Shown in pieces: positions 51,569-59,804 of a stretch of DNA of 64,000 nucleotides (its first letter is position 1; the number at the start of each line of letters is the position of its first letter). The translations under genes were made by a program, and so were the position numbers. The notes below the pieces were generated by a model. It saw only the letters and a list, made by a program, of their open reading frames with translations, was not told the DNA's origin and did no database searches. The DNA is from Paenibacillus sp. FSL H8-0079 (GTDB lineage: Bacteria > Bacillota > Bacilli > Paenibacillales > Paenibacillaceae). The stretch is taken from the NCBI RefSeq assembly GCF_037991315.1, contig NZ_CP150300.1:434001-498000 (forward strand), written 5' to 3'.

Positions 51569-52582
51569 GTGTCTGTAAATAAACAGATCGTACTTGCGTC
51601 TCGTCCTGAAGGTGCCCCATCCAGAGAGAATTTCAAATTTATTGATGCACCCCTTCCTGAACCGGAAGCTGGGCAAGTCCTGGTACGTACATTATATTTG
51701 TCGGTCGATCCGTACATGCGGGGCCGCATGAAAGATACAAAATCATATGCTGCACCGTACGCATTGAATGAAGTGATTAAGGGTGGAGCCATTGGACAGG
51801 TTGTGGAATCCTCGGAACCGAACCTGCGCAAAGGAGATCTCGTATCCGGCATGTGGGGCTGGCAGCAATATGCCGCAGTGAATACGGCGGACCTTTCGCT
51901 GATTGATACCGAAGAAGCACCAATCACGGCTTACCTGGGTGCGCTGGGCCTGACGGGTCTGACGGCTTATTTTGGTATGGAGGACATCGGCAAACCCAAG
52001 GACGGCGAAACGGTAGTTGTATCGGGAGCAGCCGGAGCGGTAGGTATGATTGCAGGTCAGATTGGTAAAATCGTAGGAGCACGCGTGGTCGGCATTGCGG
52101 GCTCTGACGAGAAATGTGAGTATTTGAAAGAAAAACTGGGCTTCGACGTGGTGTTGAACTACAAGAAGGAACAGGATATGTCAGCGGCCATTGAACGGGC
52201 TTGCCCGGATGGCGTAGACGTCTACTTCGACAATGTGGGTGGTGACATCTCGGATGCCGTCCTACGCCACATCAATCGAAATGCACGTATTCCGTTATGC
52301 GGTCAGATCTCGTCCTATAATCTGGAGAAGCCGGATATCGGGATGCGCCCACAGACGCTGCTGTTAACGAATACAGCATTAATGAAAGGTTTCCTGCTGG
52401 GTGACTATACGAAATCCTTCAAGGAAGGCCGCGCCAAATTGGCGAAATGGATTAAGGAAGGTCACATCCAGTATGAAGAGAACATTGTAGACGGGTTCGA
52501 ACAGACACCGGAAGCATTTATGGGTCTTTTCTCGGGAGATAATCTGGGCAAGCAGCTGGTTAAAGTTGCAGATCCTGAATAG
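51569..52582 (+). CDS. zinc-less NADP-dependent MDR oxidoreductase
   Basis: A 337-residue medium-chain reductase of the leukotriene-B4-dehydrogenase/YncB-YfmJ type. It has LYLSVDPYMRGRM near the start, TGLTAYFGMEDIGKPK, the nucleotide loop VVSGAAGAVGMIAGQIGKI and VDVYFDNVGGDISDAV. It lacks the Zn-binding cysteine cluster. The GTG at 51569 is eight bases after AAGGAGG; upstream codons precede the ribosome site. It likely reduces alpha,beta-unsaturated carbonyl compounds. Confidence 0.92.
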   Translation: MSVNKQIVLASRPEGAPSRENFKFIDAPLPEPEAGQVLVRTLYLSVDPYMRGRMKDTKSYAAPYALNEVIKGGAIGQVVESSEPNLRKGDLVSGMWGWQQYAAVNTADLSLIDTEEAPITAYLGALGLTGLTAYFGMEDIGKPKDGETVVVSGAAGAVGMIAGQIGKIVGARVVGIAGSDEKCEYLKEKLGFDVVLNYKKEQDMSAAIERACPDGVDVYFDNVGGDISDAVLRHINRNARIPLCGQISSYNLEKPDIGMRPQTLLLTNTALMKGFLLGDYTKSFKEGRAKLAKWIKEGHIQYEENIVDGFEQTPEAFMGLFSGDNLGKQLVKVADPE

Positions 52583-52621
52583 ATATCGAATGGTTTTACA
52601 TTTATAAATAGGTTGAAAAGG

Positions 52622-52670
52622 AAAAAAGACACGTTCTGCACACCAATGGTGCAAGAGAACGTGTCTTTTT
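52622..52670. terminator. bidirectional terminator
   Basis: AAAAAAGACACGTTCT-GCAC and GTGC-AGAACGTGTCTTTTT form a very strong stem between two convergent genes. Confidence 0.88.
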
Positions 52671-52704
52671 GTCTGTGAATCCGTGCGTGGTTTGTGTATG
52701 ACGG

Positions 52705-53190
52705 CTAGTTTTCAGCAACCAGCACTTCTTTGTAGTGTTTGTACATATATACACGCCAGCGTACAATCATGCCGAATGCGAGCAAGAAGAATAATCCACC
52801 TGTTTGCGGAATGCTTACATATCGCTGAATGATTTCATGCAGGATCAGGCGTACGGCCAGCAATCCGAGCAGAATGAAAGCAAAGCTGCGGGAACGTGTG
52901 GCAAAAATCTCTTCACCTACTCGTTCGAACCGTGTACTGCGAATGAGGGGATACGAGAAGAGAAACCAGCCCACCAGCAACGCAATGAATGCCCAGAGTA
53001 GAGGAACATGTGTCTCCGGTACAACAAACATGAGAAATCCTGTGCTCATGCCGAGCGGAGGAATAAGGATTTTGCGAATGGTCACCGGTCTGTGACTGGC
53101 TTTCATGCGGATGAAGATGGCAAGCAGGGCCATGACGAGCATACCCACGGTTGCTCCGATTTGCAGGTAGTACGGACTGATTTGAGCCAC
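52705..53190 (-). CDS. CcdC-like membrane protein
   Basis: A 161-residue integral membrane protein with about five hydrophobic segments and the motifs PPLGMSTGFLMFVVPE and GLFFLLAFGMIVRWRVYMY, typical of CcdC-type (DUF1453-like) proteins. The start is the GTG at 53190, preceded by AGAGGGAG; a longer frame to 53334 adds non-membrane sequence before the site. The name comes from the ccdA neighbourhood in Bacillus; function unclear. Confidence 0.82.
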   Translation of the reverse strand: MAQISPYYLQIGATVGMLVMALLAIFIRMKASHRPVTIRKILIPPLGMSTGFLMFVVPETHVPLLWAFIALLVGWFLFSYPLIRSTRFERVGEEIFATRSRSFAFILLGLLAVRLILHEIIQRYVSIPQTGGLFFLLAFGMIVRWRVYMYKHYKEVLVAEN

Positions 53191-53407
53191 GTAGAACTCC
53201 CTCTTTCTGGAATAATATGTTATCCGGAGATCCGGAACCCAGTACGAATTGCCGGAATTTTCAGTTCCTATTATATCACAAACGCATATAGCCGATAGAA
53301 AGCTTAGTGTATCATATACCCGATATGTATTCACAGGGTGTATTTGAAAATTTTGTATTATTGTGCCCGTTGTAAGGCCGTTTATTCGATTAAGGGGAAA
53401 TCATGCA

Positions 53408-54562
53408 ATGATTGGACAAAAATGGATGTACATTAAGCTCATCGGTTCACATCGTACAGGTTGGCTTGCCAGTAATACCGATTGGTTAGTACATATGGTC
53501 AGCCTGATCTGTGCAAGTGTACTGTTTCTTTTGCTAGTTATCTACGGTTATATCTTATGGACGAAATATAGCAGCAGACGCAGGGAAAAGGTTAAGACAG
53601 CGCTGGTTCAGGATTTACTTGCAGAAGGCTCGGCTTTACAGCGGTACCTTGACCAAGGGGAAATTAGCGTAGAATTATCGAATATGAGTGGAGATCAACA
53701 AAGCGTGTTGCAGCAGTTATTATTGCAACAGCTCGCTCAAGGGCCGGAAGAGCACGAGATCTTACGGATTCGCCTGTTATCCTGGCAAGTCTTTGGAGGT
53801 TCATATCGGTCGGTACTGAAGACGGGAAAGTGGAGCGAACGGGTTAACACACTATTATATATTGAACAGTTTCATATGATGGAGCTTCTGCCCAGATTAG
53901 AGGATATGCTGCGGGTTAGATCATGTACGCTACTTGAACGCTTTATCATTTTGCGCATATATGCCAGAACCGGTTATTTCAGAATCGTGAAGGAATTAAT
54001 GCGTGAGCAATATGTATTGTCCGATTCACAGTATCTTCAGATCTTACTGTTGCTTACCGATTCATCCTGGACTCGTCTAAAGGATCATTTCAAAGATGTA
54101 CCTTACCAGGTCCAGTCTAATATCATCCATGCCATTCGTATTCGGGATGATCAGACGGATGGCGCTGTTGTTCTACTGGAGAAGCTCATTCTAGGAGAAG
54201 ATGCGAAACTACGTACTTGCTCTTATCAGGCACTGGCGTATGTGGGTAGGCGTCGTGAAGATTTGTTGAAGGGGCTATTGTTGGTATGGAACGAACATGG
54301 TGAGGAAAGGCAACGTGCTGAACGACTAACCGTGACCCAGCTCATGGGAACTGTTCATGCGGATGCTTTTATCCCTCGTTTGAAGATGATGATGGGTGAT
54401 CCTTCCTTTCAGATCAGGCAGGAAGCGGCGAACTCCCTTGCCCGGTACGAACAGGGACTTGAAGAACTTCGGGATACGGCTGTTAATCATCCGGATAAAT
54501 ATGCAAGGCAGATAGCGGAAGAAACGCTGGAAAGGATGCAGTATGGACGAGAGATGGATTGA
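53408..54562 (+). CDS. membrane-anchored HEAT-repeat protein
   Basis: A 384-residue protein. One strong membrane segment (about residues 28-52, VSLICASVLFLLLVIYGYIL) is followed by an Arg/Lys-rich stop-transfer and a long helical region. Its C-terminal third shows HEAT-like pairs (AKLRTCSYQALAYVGRR..LLKGLL and FQIRQEAANSLARYE..LRDTA). The ATG at 53408 has AAGGGG ten bases upstream. It overlaps the next gene by 20 bases, so it is the first of a three-gene unit with a glycosyltransferase and an extracytoplasmic protein. A scaffold role is inferred. Confidence 0.8.
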   Translation: MIGQKWMYIKLIGSHRTGWLASNTDWLVHMVSLICASVLFLLLVIYGYILWTKYSSRRREKVKTALVQDLLAEGSALQRYLDQGEISVELSNMSGDQQSVLQQLLLQQLAQGPEEHEILRIRLLSWQVFGGSYRSVLKTGKWSERVNTLLYIEQFHMMELLPRLEDMLRVRSCTLLERFIILRIYARTGYFRIVKELMREQYVLSDSQYLQILLLLTDSSWTRLKDHFKDVPYQVQSNIIHAIRIRDDQTDGAVVLLEKLILGEDAKLRTCSYQALAYVGRRREDLLKGLLLVWNEHGEERQRAERLTVTQLMGTVHADAFIPRLKMMMGDPSFQIRQEAANSLARYEQGLEELRDTAVNHPDKYARQIAEETLERMQYGREMD

Positions 54563-55985
54563 GATGCTGCGGGGGTTTGTTTTGGCGTGTTATGAGGGGA
54601 TGTTTATTTATCTAGTGCTGGCGATTGTGATGTGCAGTGTACTGGTTGCCGCCGCCGCTCGGACATTGATCCGCAGGAGGGATCTGGACCCGCTGCAATA
54701 TCATGAGATGTTAGATGAGGAACTGGCTCCGGCGGTCTCCCTGCTTGTTCCCGTGCGGAATAGCGAGGATACGATCGTACAGCGAATTAGCTGTCTGCTG
54801 GATATTCAGTATGCACGCTATGAAGTCATTATCATTAATGATGGGTCAGAGGATGGGACCATGCGGCGTCTAAAGGAAACCTATGATCTGATGCCCATTC
54901 AAAGTAAAGTTCATTATTCGGGACTTGGTCAGGAGACAGGTCAGATTAATGGTGTCTACCAATCCAGGTTGCATCATCGTCTGATTGTGATCGACAAGGC
55001 GTATGGAGGACGAATGGACTCCCTGAATGTAGGATTGAATATCTCGCAGTATCCCTACATCGCCTCCGTTGGCCCCCGTACAATTCTGGAACGGGATGCA
55101 TTGGTGAAGATCATGAAACCCGTTATGGATGCTCTTCCGGGAGAAGAGGTCATGGCTTGCAGTGGACGAGTGGATCTCATGGCCCCCGGAAATACGAATC
55201 TGACGAACTCAGCCGACAACAGCACAAGACGGACGGGCAGTACGTTGTTTGTAATGCAGACCATTGAATACGTGCGTGCTTTTCTGATTAGCGGCGTGGG
55301 ACTTGTTCGGTACAATATTAATGTGCTTTTATTTACATCCGAAGTATTCGGTGTATTCAAAAAGAACCGGGTGTTGGAAGTTGGAGGATACAAGCGAGAT
55401 GACCAGGTCGCTCACATGGAACTGGTGATGCGGTTACAAAAACATATGAAGCAGATCCGGCAACGGGGGCGTATTATATATATTCCCGATCCGATCTGCA
55501 GGATAGAGGTACCCGGCACATGGCGTCAGCTGTGCAGACAGCGTACCGGTTGGCATATGCAGCTTGCAAGCAGTCTATGGACTCAGCGGAGCATGATCTT
55601 CAATCCGGCCTATGGTTGGATGGGGATGGTATCCATCCCTTATTTTATTTTGATCGAATTGTTGGGGCCGGTGTTAGAACTGGGAGCGATCGTGCTGTTC
55701 ATTGCAGGCATAGGGCTACAGCTGGTGGATATTAATCTATGCATCATTCTCGCGTTGCTGCTGATACTTTATGGTTCCCTGTTGTCCGCGGGTGCGGTGA
55801 TGTTCGAAATATGGTGCTCACGCAAGGCATATACGTCCCGAGAGGTAACACGTCTGCTGTTGTATGCATGTACGGAGACGTTCTGGTTCAGACCGCTGAA
55901 TAATATATCCCGTATATATGGAATGTTGCAGGCGATGGGATTGAGGAAGGCAGAGGAAAAGGACAGCAGACATGGATTAGGGTAA
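54543..55985 (+). CDS. divergent family 2 membrane glycosyltransferase
   Basis: A 480-residue GT2 protein. TM1 is at about residues 18-40, and a cytoplasmic GT-A domain has EVIIINDGSEDGT (nucleotide-sugar Asp) and KAYGGRMDSLNVGLNIS. C-terminal segments (three or four hydrophobic stretches from residue 350) and a Q-R-x-G-W motif (CRQRTGWHMQ) match processive synthases. The usual second DxD reads ASVGPRT, without aspartates, and the TED region reads RDDQVAHMEL. This makes it atypical, perhaps with altered or lost activity. Related to YdaM/IcaA-type exopolysaccharide synthases. Confidence 0.85.
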   Translation: MDERWIEMLRGFVLACYEGMFIYLVLAIVMCSVLVAAAARTLIRRRDLDPLQYHEMLDEELAPAVSLLVPVRNSEDTIVQRISCLLDIQYARYEVIIINDGSEDGTMRRLKETYDLMPIQSKVHYSGLGQETGQINGVYQSRLHHRLIVIDKAYGGRMDSLNVGLNISQYPYIASVGPRTILERDALVKIMKPVMDALPGEEVMACSGRVDLMAPGNTNLTNSADNSTRRTGSTLFVMQTIEYVRAFLISGVGLVRYNINVLLFTSEVFGVFKKNRVLEVGGYKRDDQVAHMELVMRLQKHMKQIRQRGRIIYIPDPICRIEVPGTWRQLCRQRTGWHMQLASSLWTQRSMIFNPAYGWMGMVSIPYFILIELLGPVLELGAIVLFIAGIGLQLVDINLCIILALLLILYGSLLSAGAVMFEIWCSRKAYTSREVTRLLLYACTETFWFRPLNNISRIYGMLQAMGLRKAEEKDSRHGLG

Positions 55986-56039
55986 TCTACCGATCAATCC
56001 TGGCAATGCCTTGGAACAGAGCAAGGAGGAATACGTTTC

Positions 56040-57170
56040 ATGAAAAAAAGTTACAGGCCAGCTACGATGTGGACGCTGGCTTGTTTTACAGTGGTATCGG
56101 TGGTGCTGGTTGTCCCCTGGATTATGTGGCAATCTCAGGCGCCGGTTCCGCTTAACATCATGATTATTGACAAGAGCAGACCGGACGAGTCCTACCAGGG
56201 ACACAAGGGATTGGTCTGGCTGCTGAATCAGCAAAAGATCGTACAGCAAACCGGGGAACACTATTCCTATGAAGAGGATTATTACGGATATGATCTTCAG
56301 GACGGGCTTCCTCAGATGAAACGATTAATGCCTGATGAGGTGACGGACACGGATCTGATCTATCTGACAGCGAATCGGAGTAGTCTGTCTACATCCAAGA
56401 ATGAACGTAGACAAGATGGAATCTATGAAGGCTTAACGATCTATGATGCGCAGAAGATTCGCGAGGCTGCTTATAAAGGCGTAACGATTGTTGCCGAATA
56501 CAGTGCATTGGCGAATACGGCTTCCAAGATGACAAGGGAGCAGCTATACCCCATCTTGGGCGTGAATAGCAGTGGATGGCAGGGGAAATCGGTATCTAAT
56601 CTGCAAAGTATAGAAGAAGTACCCCGTTGGGTTCGCACGAACTATGAGCAGCGGGAGAAGAAGAAATGGCCTTATCGCGGAGCTGGTATGCTGCTGGTAC
56701 ATATGGATGGACAGGTCATGGTACTGGAGAAAGGTTCGGATGTGAAGACAGGCAGGATACAGGTTGCTTTCACACAGGAAGGCAAGGAGTGGTGCGGCAT
56801 AACCCAGGATATTCATTACAGTGGCTGGTTCGATATCATTGTGCCGCAACAGAATAGTTCCATACTGGCCTGGTATAGGACGGATCTGACGGAGACAGGC
56901 GAGCAGAAGCTGGTGGATGCAGGAATTCCTGCGGAATTTGCTGCATTGGTCCGGTACGACGACTATAACCGGTCGTATTACATGGCAGGATCATTCGGAG
57001 AGATGAAGCATTATTCATTTTGGCGCCGAATTCGGGGATGGGAAGTCGTCCGCTCCAAGCTTACGCCGGATCAGAAAGAGATTCCTGACATGTTCTACTG
57101 GAAGGTGTACGTGCCAGTGATGAAGCATATTTTAGAGGAAGTGCAGGAAAGTCGGCAGCAATGGCCGTAG
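56040..57170 (+). CDS. unknown membrane-anchored extracytoplasmic protein
   Basis: A 376-residue protein with one N-terminal hydrophobic helix (about residues 12-30) and a large polar domain. Its opening NIMIIDKSRPDESYQGHKGLVWLLNQQ and later ADLIYLTANRS-like strands suggest a flavodoxin-like or glutamine-amidotransferase-like fold (inference). GCAAGGAGGAATACGTTTC precedes the ATG. It starts 54 bases after the GT2 gene and has its own terminator at 57293. No family recognised. Confidence 0.75.
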   Translation: MKKSYRPATMWTLACFTVVSVVLVVPWIMWQSQAPVPLNIMIIDKSRPDESYQGHKGLVWLLNQQKIVQQTGEHYSYEEDYYGYDLQDGLPQMKRLMPDEVTDTDLIYLTANRSSLSTSKNERRQDGIYEGLTIYDAQKIREAAYKGVTIVAEYSALANTASKMTREQLYPILGVNSSGWQGKSVSNLQSIEEVPRWVRTNYEQREKKKWPYRGAGMLLVHMDGQVMVLEKGSDVKTGRIQVAFTQEGKEWCGITQDIHYSGWFDIIVPQQNSSILAWYRTDLTETGEQKLVDAGIPAEFAALVRYDDYNRSYYMAGSFGEMKHYSFWRRIRGWEVVRSKLTPDQKEIPDMFYWKVYVPVMKHILEEVQESRQQWP

Positions 57171-57292
57171 AATGGTTATAAAAACGTTCGGCTGGAGAGT
57201 AGACAGCGAAAGTCCGTTCTACTGTAATGAGGAACGGGAGATGTACATAGTAGAGAAGCGCGTAGATGGGATGTACCATTACACGACAACGT

Positions 57293-57325
57293 AAAAAGGA
57301 CTGCAGCGGATCTGCAGTCCTTTTT
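57293..57325. terminator. bidirectional terminator
   Basis: AAAAAGGACTGCAG, loop CGGAT, CTGCAGTCCTTTTT: a perfect 14-pair stem with A and T tracts, between convergent genes. Confidence 0.92.
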
Positions 57326-57346
57326 CGTAATGCCATGCAGTCTTTA

Positions 57347-57919
57347 CTAGTTTTTGTGAAGATGCCGGAGTCCGTGCAGGAATGCGGATACGGTCAGACG
57401 CAGACTTTCGTCCGGATCAAAGTCCATGCCGAAGCCGCCTTGTGCCTCAATGGAGGCAAACCCATGGCAGAGGCTGCGCAAACCACGAACGGCATGCAAT
57501 GCTTCCGCTTCGGTTAGTGGGTAGGGCTGCAAGCTGTGCAGCAGCAACTCCAGTGTGGCTGTGCTGGCCGCGGCGAGCTGTGGCTCCTCGCGGTCCGGGG
57601 CATGAAATGAGGCTTCGTAGAGCCCGGGGTGCTCGCGGACGAAGCCGATGTATGCCGCGGCGATGGCCTGAATGGCATCATCGCCAGTGAGGTCAGCGAT
57701 AGCCGCAGTTAATGCGCGGCTAAGCTGTTGTACGGACATCAGCGCCATTTCCTGGCGAAGCCCGGGCAGTCCGCTGATGTGGTTATAGAGCGACGGTGAG
57801 CGCACATCCAGCCGCTGGGCCAACGCGGCCAGTGTCAGCGCCTGAAAGCCGTCGCTGTCAGCAAGCTGGGTGGCGGCGCTAAGCAGAGCGCCGCGATCCA
57901 GCCCTTGCCGGGGGCTCAT
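57347..57919 (-). CDS. TetR-family regulator (WHG-type C-terminal domain)
   Basis: A 190-residue regulator: HTH at residues 10-55 (GALLSAATQLADSDGFQALTLAALAQRLDVRSPSLYNHI) and a helical ligand domain of the TetR_C_33/WHG kind (HPGLYEASFHAP..LHAVRGLRSLCHGFASIE). It overlaps the upstream MBL gene by four bases (ATGA). The codon usage is much richer in GC than most of the window. It probably binds the twin ACTAAT-N3-ATTAGT sites at 58666-58701. Confidence 0.9.
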   Translation of the reverse strand: MSPRQGLDRGALLSAATQLADSDGFQALTLAALAQRLDVRSPSLYNHISGLPGLRQEMALMSVQQLSRALTAAIADLTGDDAIQAIAAAYIGFVREHPGLYEASFHAPDREEPQLAAASTATLELLLHSLQPYPLTEAEALHAVRGLRSLCHGFASIEAQGGFGMDFDPDESLRLTVSAFLHGLRHLHKN

Positions 57920-58647
57920 CGTTGCCCCCCGGCAAGACCGAGCCGCTGCTGTGCATCAGCGGCTGCCGCGCGCATGGCGGCCGCGGGCTGGCGCAGCATC
58001 CGTCCGTGGCCTACAGCCAGCACGGACGGTTCCAGCTCTGCCAGGCGCTTCGCGCTGGCCAGAGCCGCTTCGCGGTTCCACGTCGCCAGCGCGGGGAACG
58101 GGAAGAGCGGGCGCACGCGGCCGGATACAGCGAGGCCGCCTTGCAGCTGGTAGGCGTCGCCAGCGATAAGCACGCGGCTGCGCGTATCCATGAAGGCCAT
58201 GTGCCCTGGCGTATGGCCTGGTGAGGCAATGGCGACCAGTGATCCAATCTGGTCACCGTCATCCAGCAAGTGGTCCGGCTGGGTACGCACCGCTTTGGGT
58301 TTGGGCACGCCGCCGCGTACCGGGGTCTGTGGCTCACTTGGAAGCAGTGAGGTATCTCCCGCCAATAGCCGGGCATCCCGTCTGGAGATGAAGAACTCCG
58401 CTTGGGGTAACGCCTCCTTGAGGCTATCCAGTGCACCAATATGGTCGCTATGAGCGTGAGTCAGAATCATTTTGGTAATGGGTTTGCCAAGGGAAAGGGC
58501 AGTTGCCAAAATCCCCTTAAGACTGAACGGCATTCCGGCATCAATCAGGGTTAATCCATCTTCCTCTTCAACAAGATACACGTTCACAGGGAAGAGCTTC
58601 GGAAGGAATGTAACTTGAACGACATCAAACTCTCGGGTAATGCGCAT
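57916..58647 (-). CDS. MBL-fold metallo-hydrolase
   Basis: A 243-residue metallo-beta-lactamase-fold enzyme with the metal motif THAHSDHIG (HxHxDH), later His in SPGHTPGHMAF, Asp in IAGDAYQ and His in VGHGR. AAGGAGGG lies at good spacing before the ATG at 58647. It is the first gene of a two-gene operon with the TetR regulator and has high GC content. The type resembles lactonase or glyoxalase-II-like enzymes; the substrate is unknown. Confidence 0.92.
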   Translation of the reverse strand: MRITREFDVVQVTFLPKLFPVNVYLVEEEDGLTLIDAGMPFSLKGILATALSLGKPITKMILTHAHSDHIGALDSLKEALPQAEFFISRRDARLLAGDTSLLPSEPQTPVRGGVPKPKAVRTQPDHLLDDGDQIGSLVAIASPGHTPGHMAFMDTRSRVLIAGDAYQLQGGLAVSGRVRPLFPFPALATWNREAALASAKRLAELEPSVLAVGHGRMLRQPAAAMRAAAADAQQRLGLAGGQR

Positions 58648-58665
58648 CGATAAACCCTCCTTAAA

Positions 58666-58701
58666 ACTAATGATATTAGTATAATAACTAATGGCATTAG
58701 T
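58666..58701 (-). promoter_or_regulatory. twin palindromic operators of the MBL-TetR operon
   Basis: Two perfect 15-bp palindromes ACTAAT-N3-ATTAGT (58666-58680 and 58687-58701) have centres 21 bp apart, two turns of the helix. They flank a TATACT -10 element on the minus strand (58678-58683). This is a textbook layout for autoregulation by the TetR protein encoded in the operon. Confidence 0.85.
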
Positions 58702-58775
58702 TTTAGCAATACCTATAGTTCATTTTGTTTCAATAAAAAAAATTTTAAATAATGATGCACTTTACAAAAAAAGCG

Positions 58776-58873
58776 TTTTCAAAATGAAGATTACCGATTA
58801 TAATAATCACGTAAGCCCTTTCATATGTCTATCTTATTGGAGCCCTTCGCCTAGCGAAAGGCTCACTTTTTTG
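58776..58873 (+). ncRNA. possible small RNA with its own promoter and terminator
   Basis: A promoter TTTTCA (58776-58781), 17-base spacer, TATAAT (58799-58804) is followed by about 30 bases and a terminator hairpin (GAGCC-TTCGC, loop CTA, GCGAA-GGCTC, then TTTTTT ending about 58873). The predicted transcript is about 60 bases, with no convincing open frame and no gene upstream that needs the terminator. Confidence 0.45.
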
Positions 58874-58986
58874 TTCTTTTTAGATTAAAATGCAGATGGA
58901 ATGTGAATCCTGGCCAGATTGTATATAGAGCTGTAAGTATTGGTATAACAGGAAAAATCACGTTTGGTCTCCAGCTTGGGTGAAAG

Positions 58987-59024
58987 TTGACAAACATAAC
59001 TGTTATTCATATAATGACAGTTAT
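58987..59024 (+). promoter_or_regulatory. promoter and palindromic operator of the Rrf2 gene
   Basis: TTGACA (58987-58992), 17 bases, TATAAT (59010-59015) is a perfect sigma-A promoter. The palindrome ATAACTGT (58996-59003) with ACAGTTAT (59017-59024) wraps the -10 element, so a bound repressor would block RNA polymerase. Autoregulation by the following Rrf2 protein is the natural reading. Confidence 0.85.
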
Positions 59025-59077
59025 ACTTACCTTGGGTTGAAGTTCATCGGTGTTGTATACCGGGAAGGGAGTAAGTT

Positions 59078-59542
59078 ATGAACAGCGAATTTACCATAGC
59101 GGTGCATTGTCTTGTTTTTTTATCGATGAGAGATGAGTGTATGGCCAATAGTGAGGATTTGTCCCAAAGTGTGGGTACGCACCCGGCCAGAGTCCGTAAG
59201 GTACTTAGTGTTCTGCGCAAGCATGGTTACCTGACAACCAAGGAAGGTGCTCATGGTGGGTACTTGCTTAGCCGTCCAAGTGAAGAGATCAAGCTTGGAG
59301 AATTGTACAGACTGGTAGCTGGTGGTTCGCTCGGTCCGAACTGGTGCTCAGGGGAGTCTGGTTCATCGTGCGTGGTATCTTCCAATATGCAGGATGTGAT
59401 GGGGAACATTTATAACGGAGGCGAAGAGGCGCTCAGCGCTTATTTTGATCGTATATCTATACAGGATGTGAAGCAGCGTATAGGTCATGGGGAAGAATGC
59501 ACTTTGTCGTTGAATGGATTGCCTACGAATGAGAAGTCCTGA
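59078..59542 (+). CDS. Rrf2-family transcriptional regulator
   Basis: A 154-residue winged-helix repressor of the Rrf2/YwnA type: NSEFTIAVHCLVFLSM at the N-terminus, HTH region EDLSQSVGTHPARVRKVLSVLRKHGYLTTKEGAHGGYLLSRP, then a helix and a C-terminal part with cysteines (CSGESGSSC). No three-Cys cluster as in IscR is complete, so an Fe-S role is uncertain; thiol or electrophile sensing is possible. CGGGAAGGGAG precedes the ATG. It is followed by a nitroreductase, a common target for electrophile-responsive regulators. Confidence 0.9.
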   Translation: MNSEFTIAVHCLVFLSMRDECMANSEDLSQSVGTHPARVRKVLSVLRKHGYLTTKEGAHGGYLLSRPSEEIKLGELYRLVAGGSLGPNWCSGESGSSCVVSSNMQDVMGNIYNGGEEALSAYFDRISIQDVKQRIGHGEECTLSLNGLPTNEKS

Positions 59543-59804
59543 CGATTCCACAACCAATGGTCCTTCATGATATGGCCTTGGTTTAGTCAGGCAGGGTGGA
59601 CAAGTTATGGCATGGGCGTATGCTCCGGTGAAAGATCAATTGATGGTTCCAGGCGATTCCGGGCATAACGTGAACACAGATGGGGAGAGATCGTCTGCGC
59701 TGATGTTATTTTCGGAAGGTAAGTACTTGGTGGAGTTAACTTCAAGATTGCCTTGCGAACGTAAAAGAAGAACAAACAAAAAAAGAGTTTGGGGAGTGGA
59801 ACAC

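Noticed and set aside
57382..58453. Several long plus-strand frames opposite the TetR and MBL genes
   Set aside because: They are shadows caused by high GC content; the minus-strand genes have clear domains, overlap and ribosome sites.
59607..59804. Upstream extension of the nitroreductase frame
   Set aside because: No homology-like content and a normal start with GGGGAG exists at 59805.
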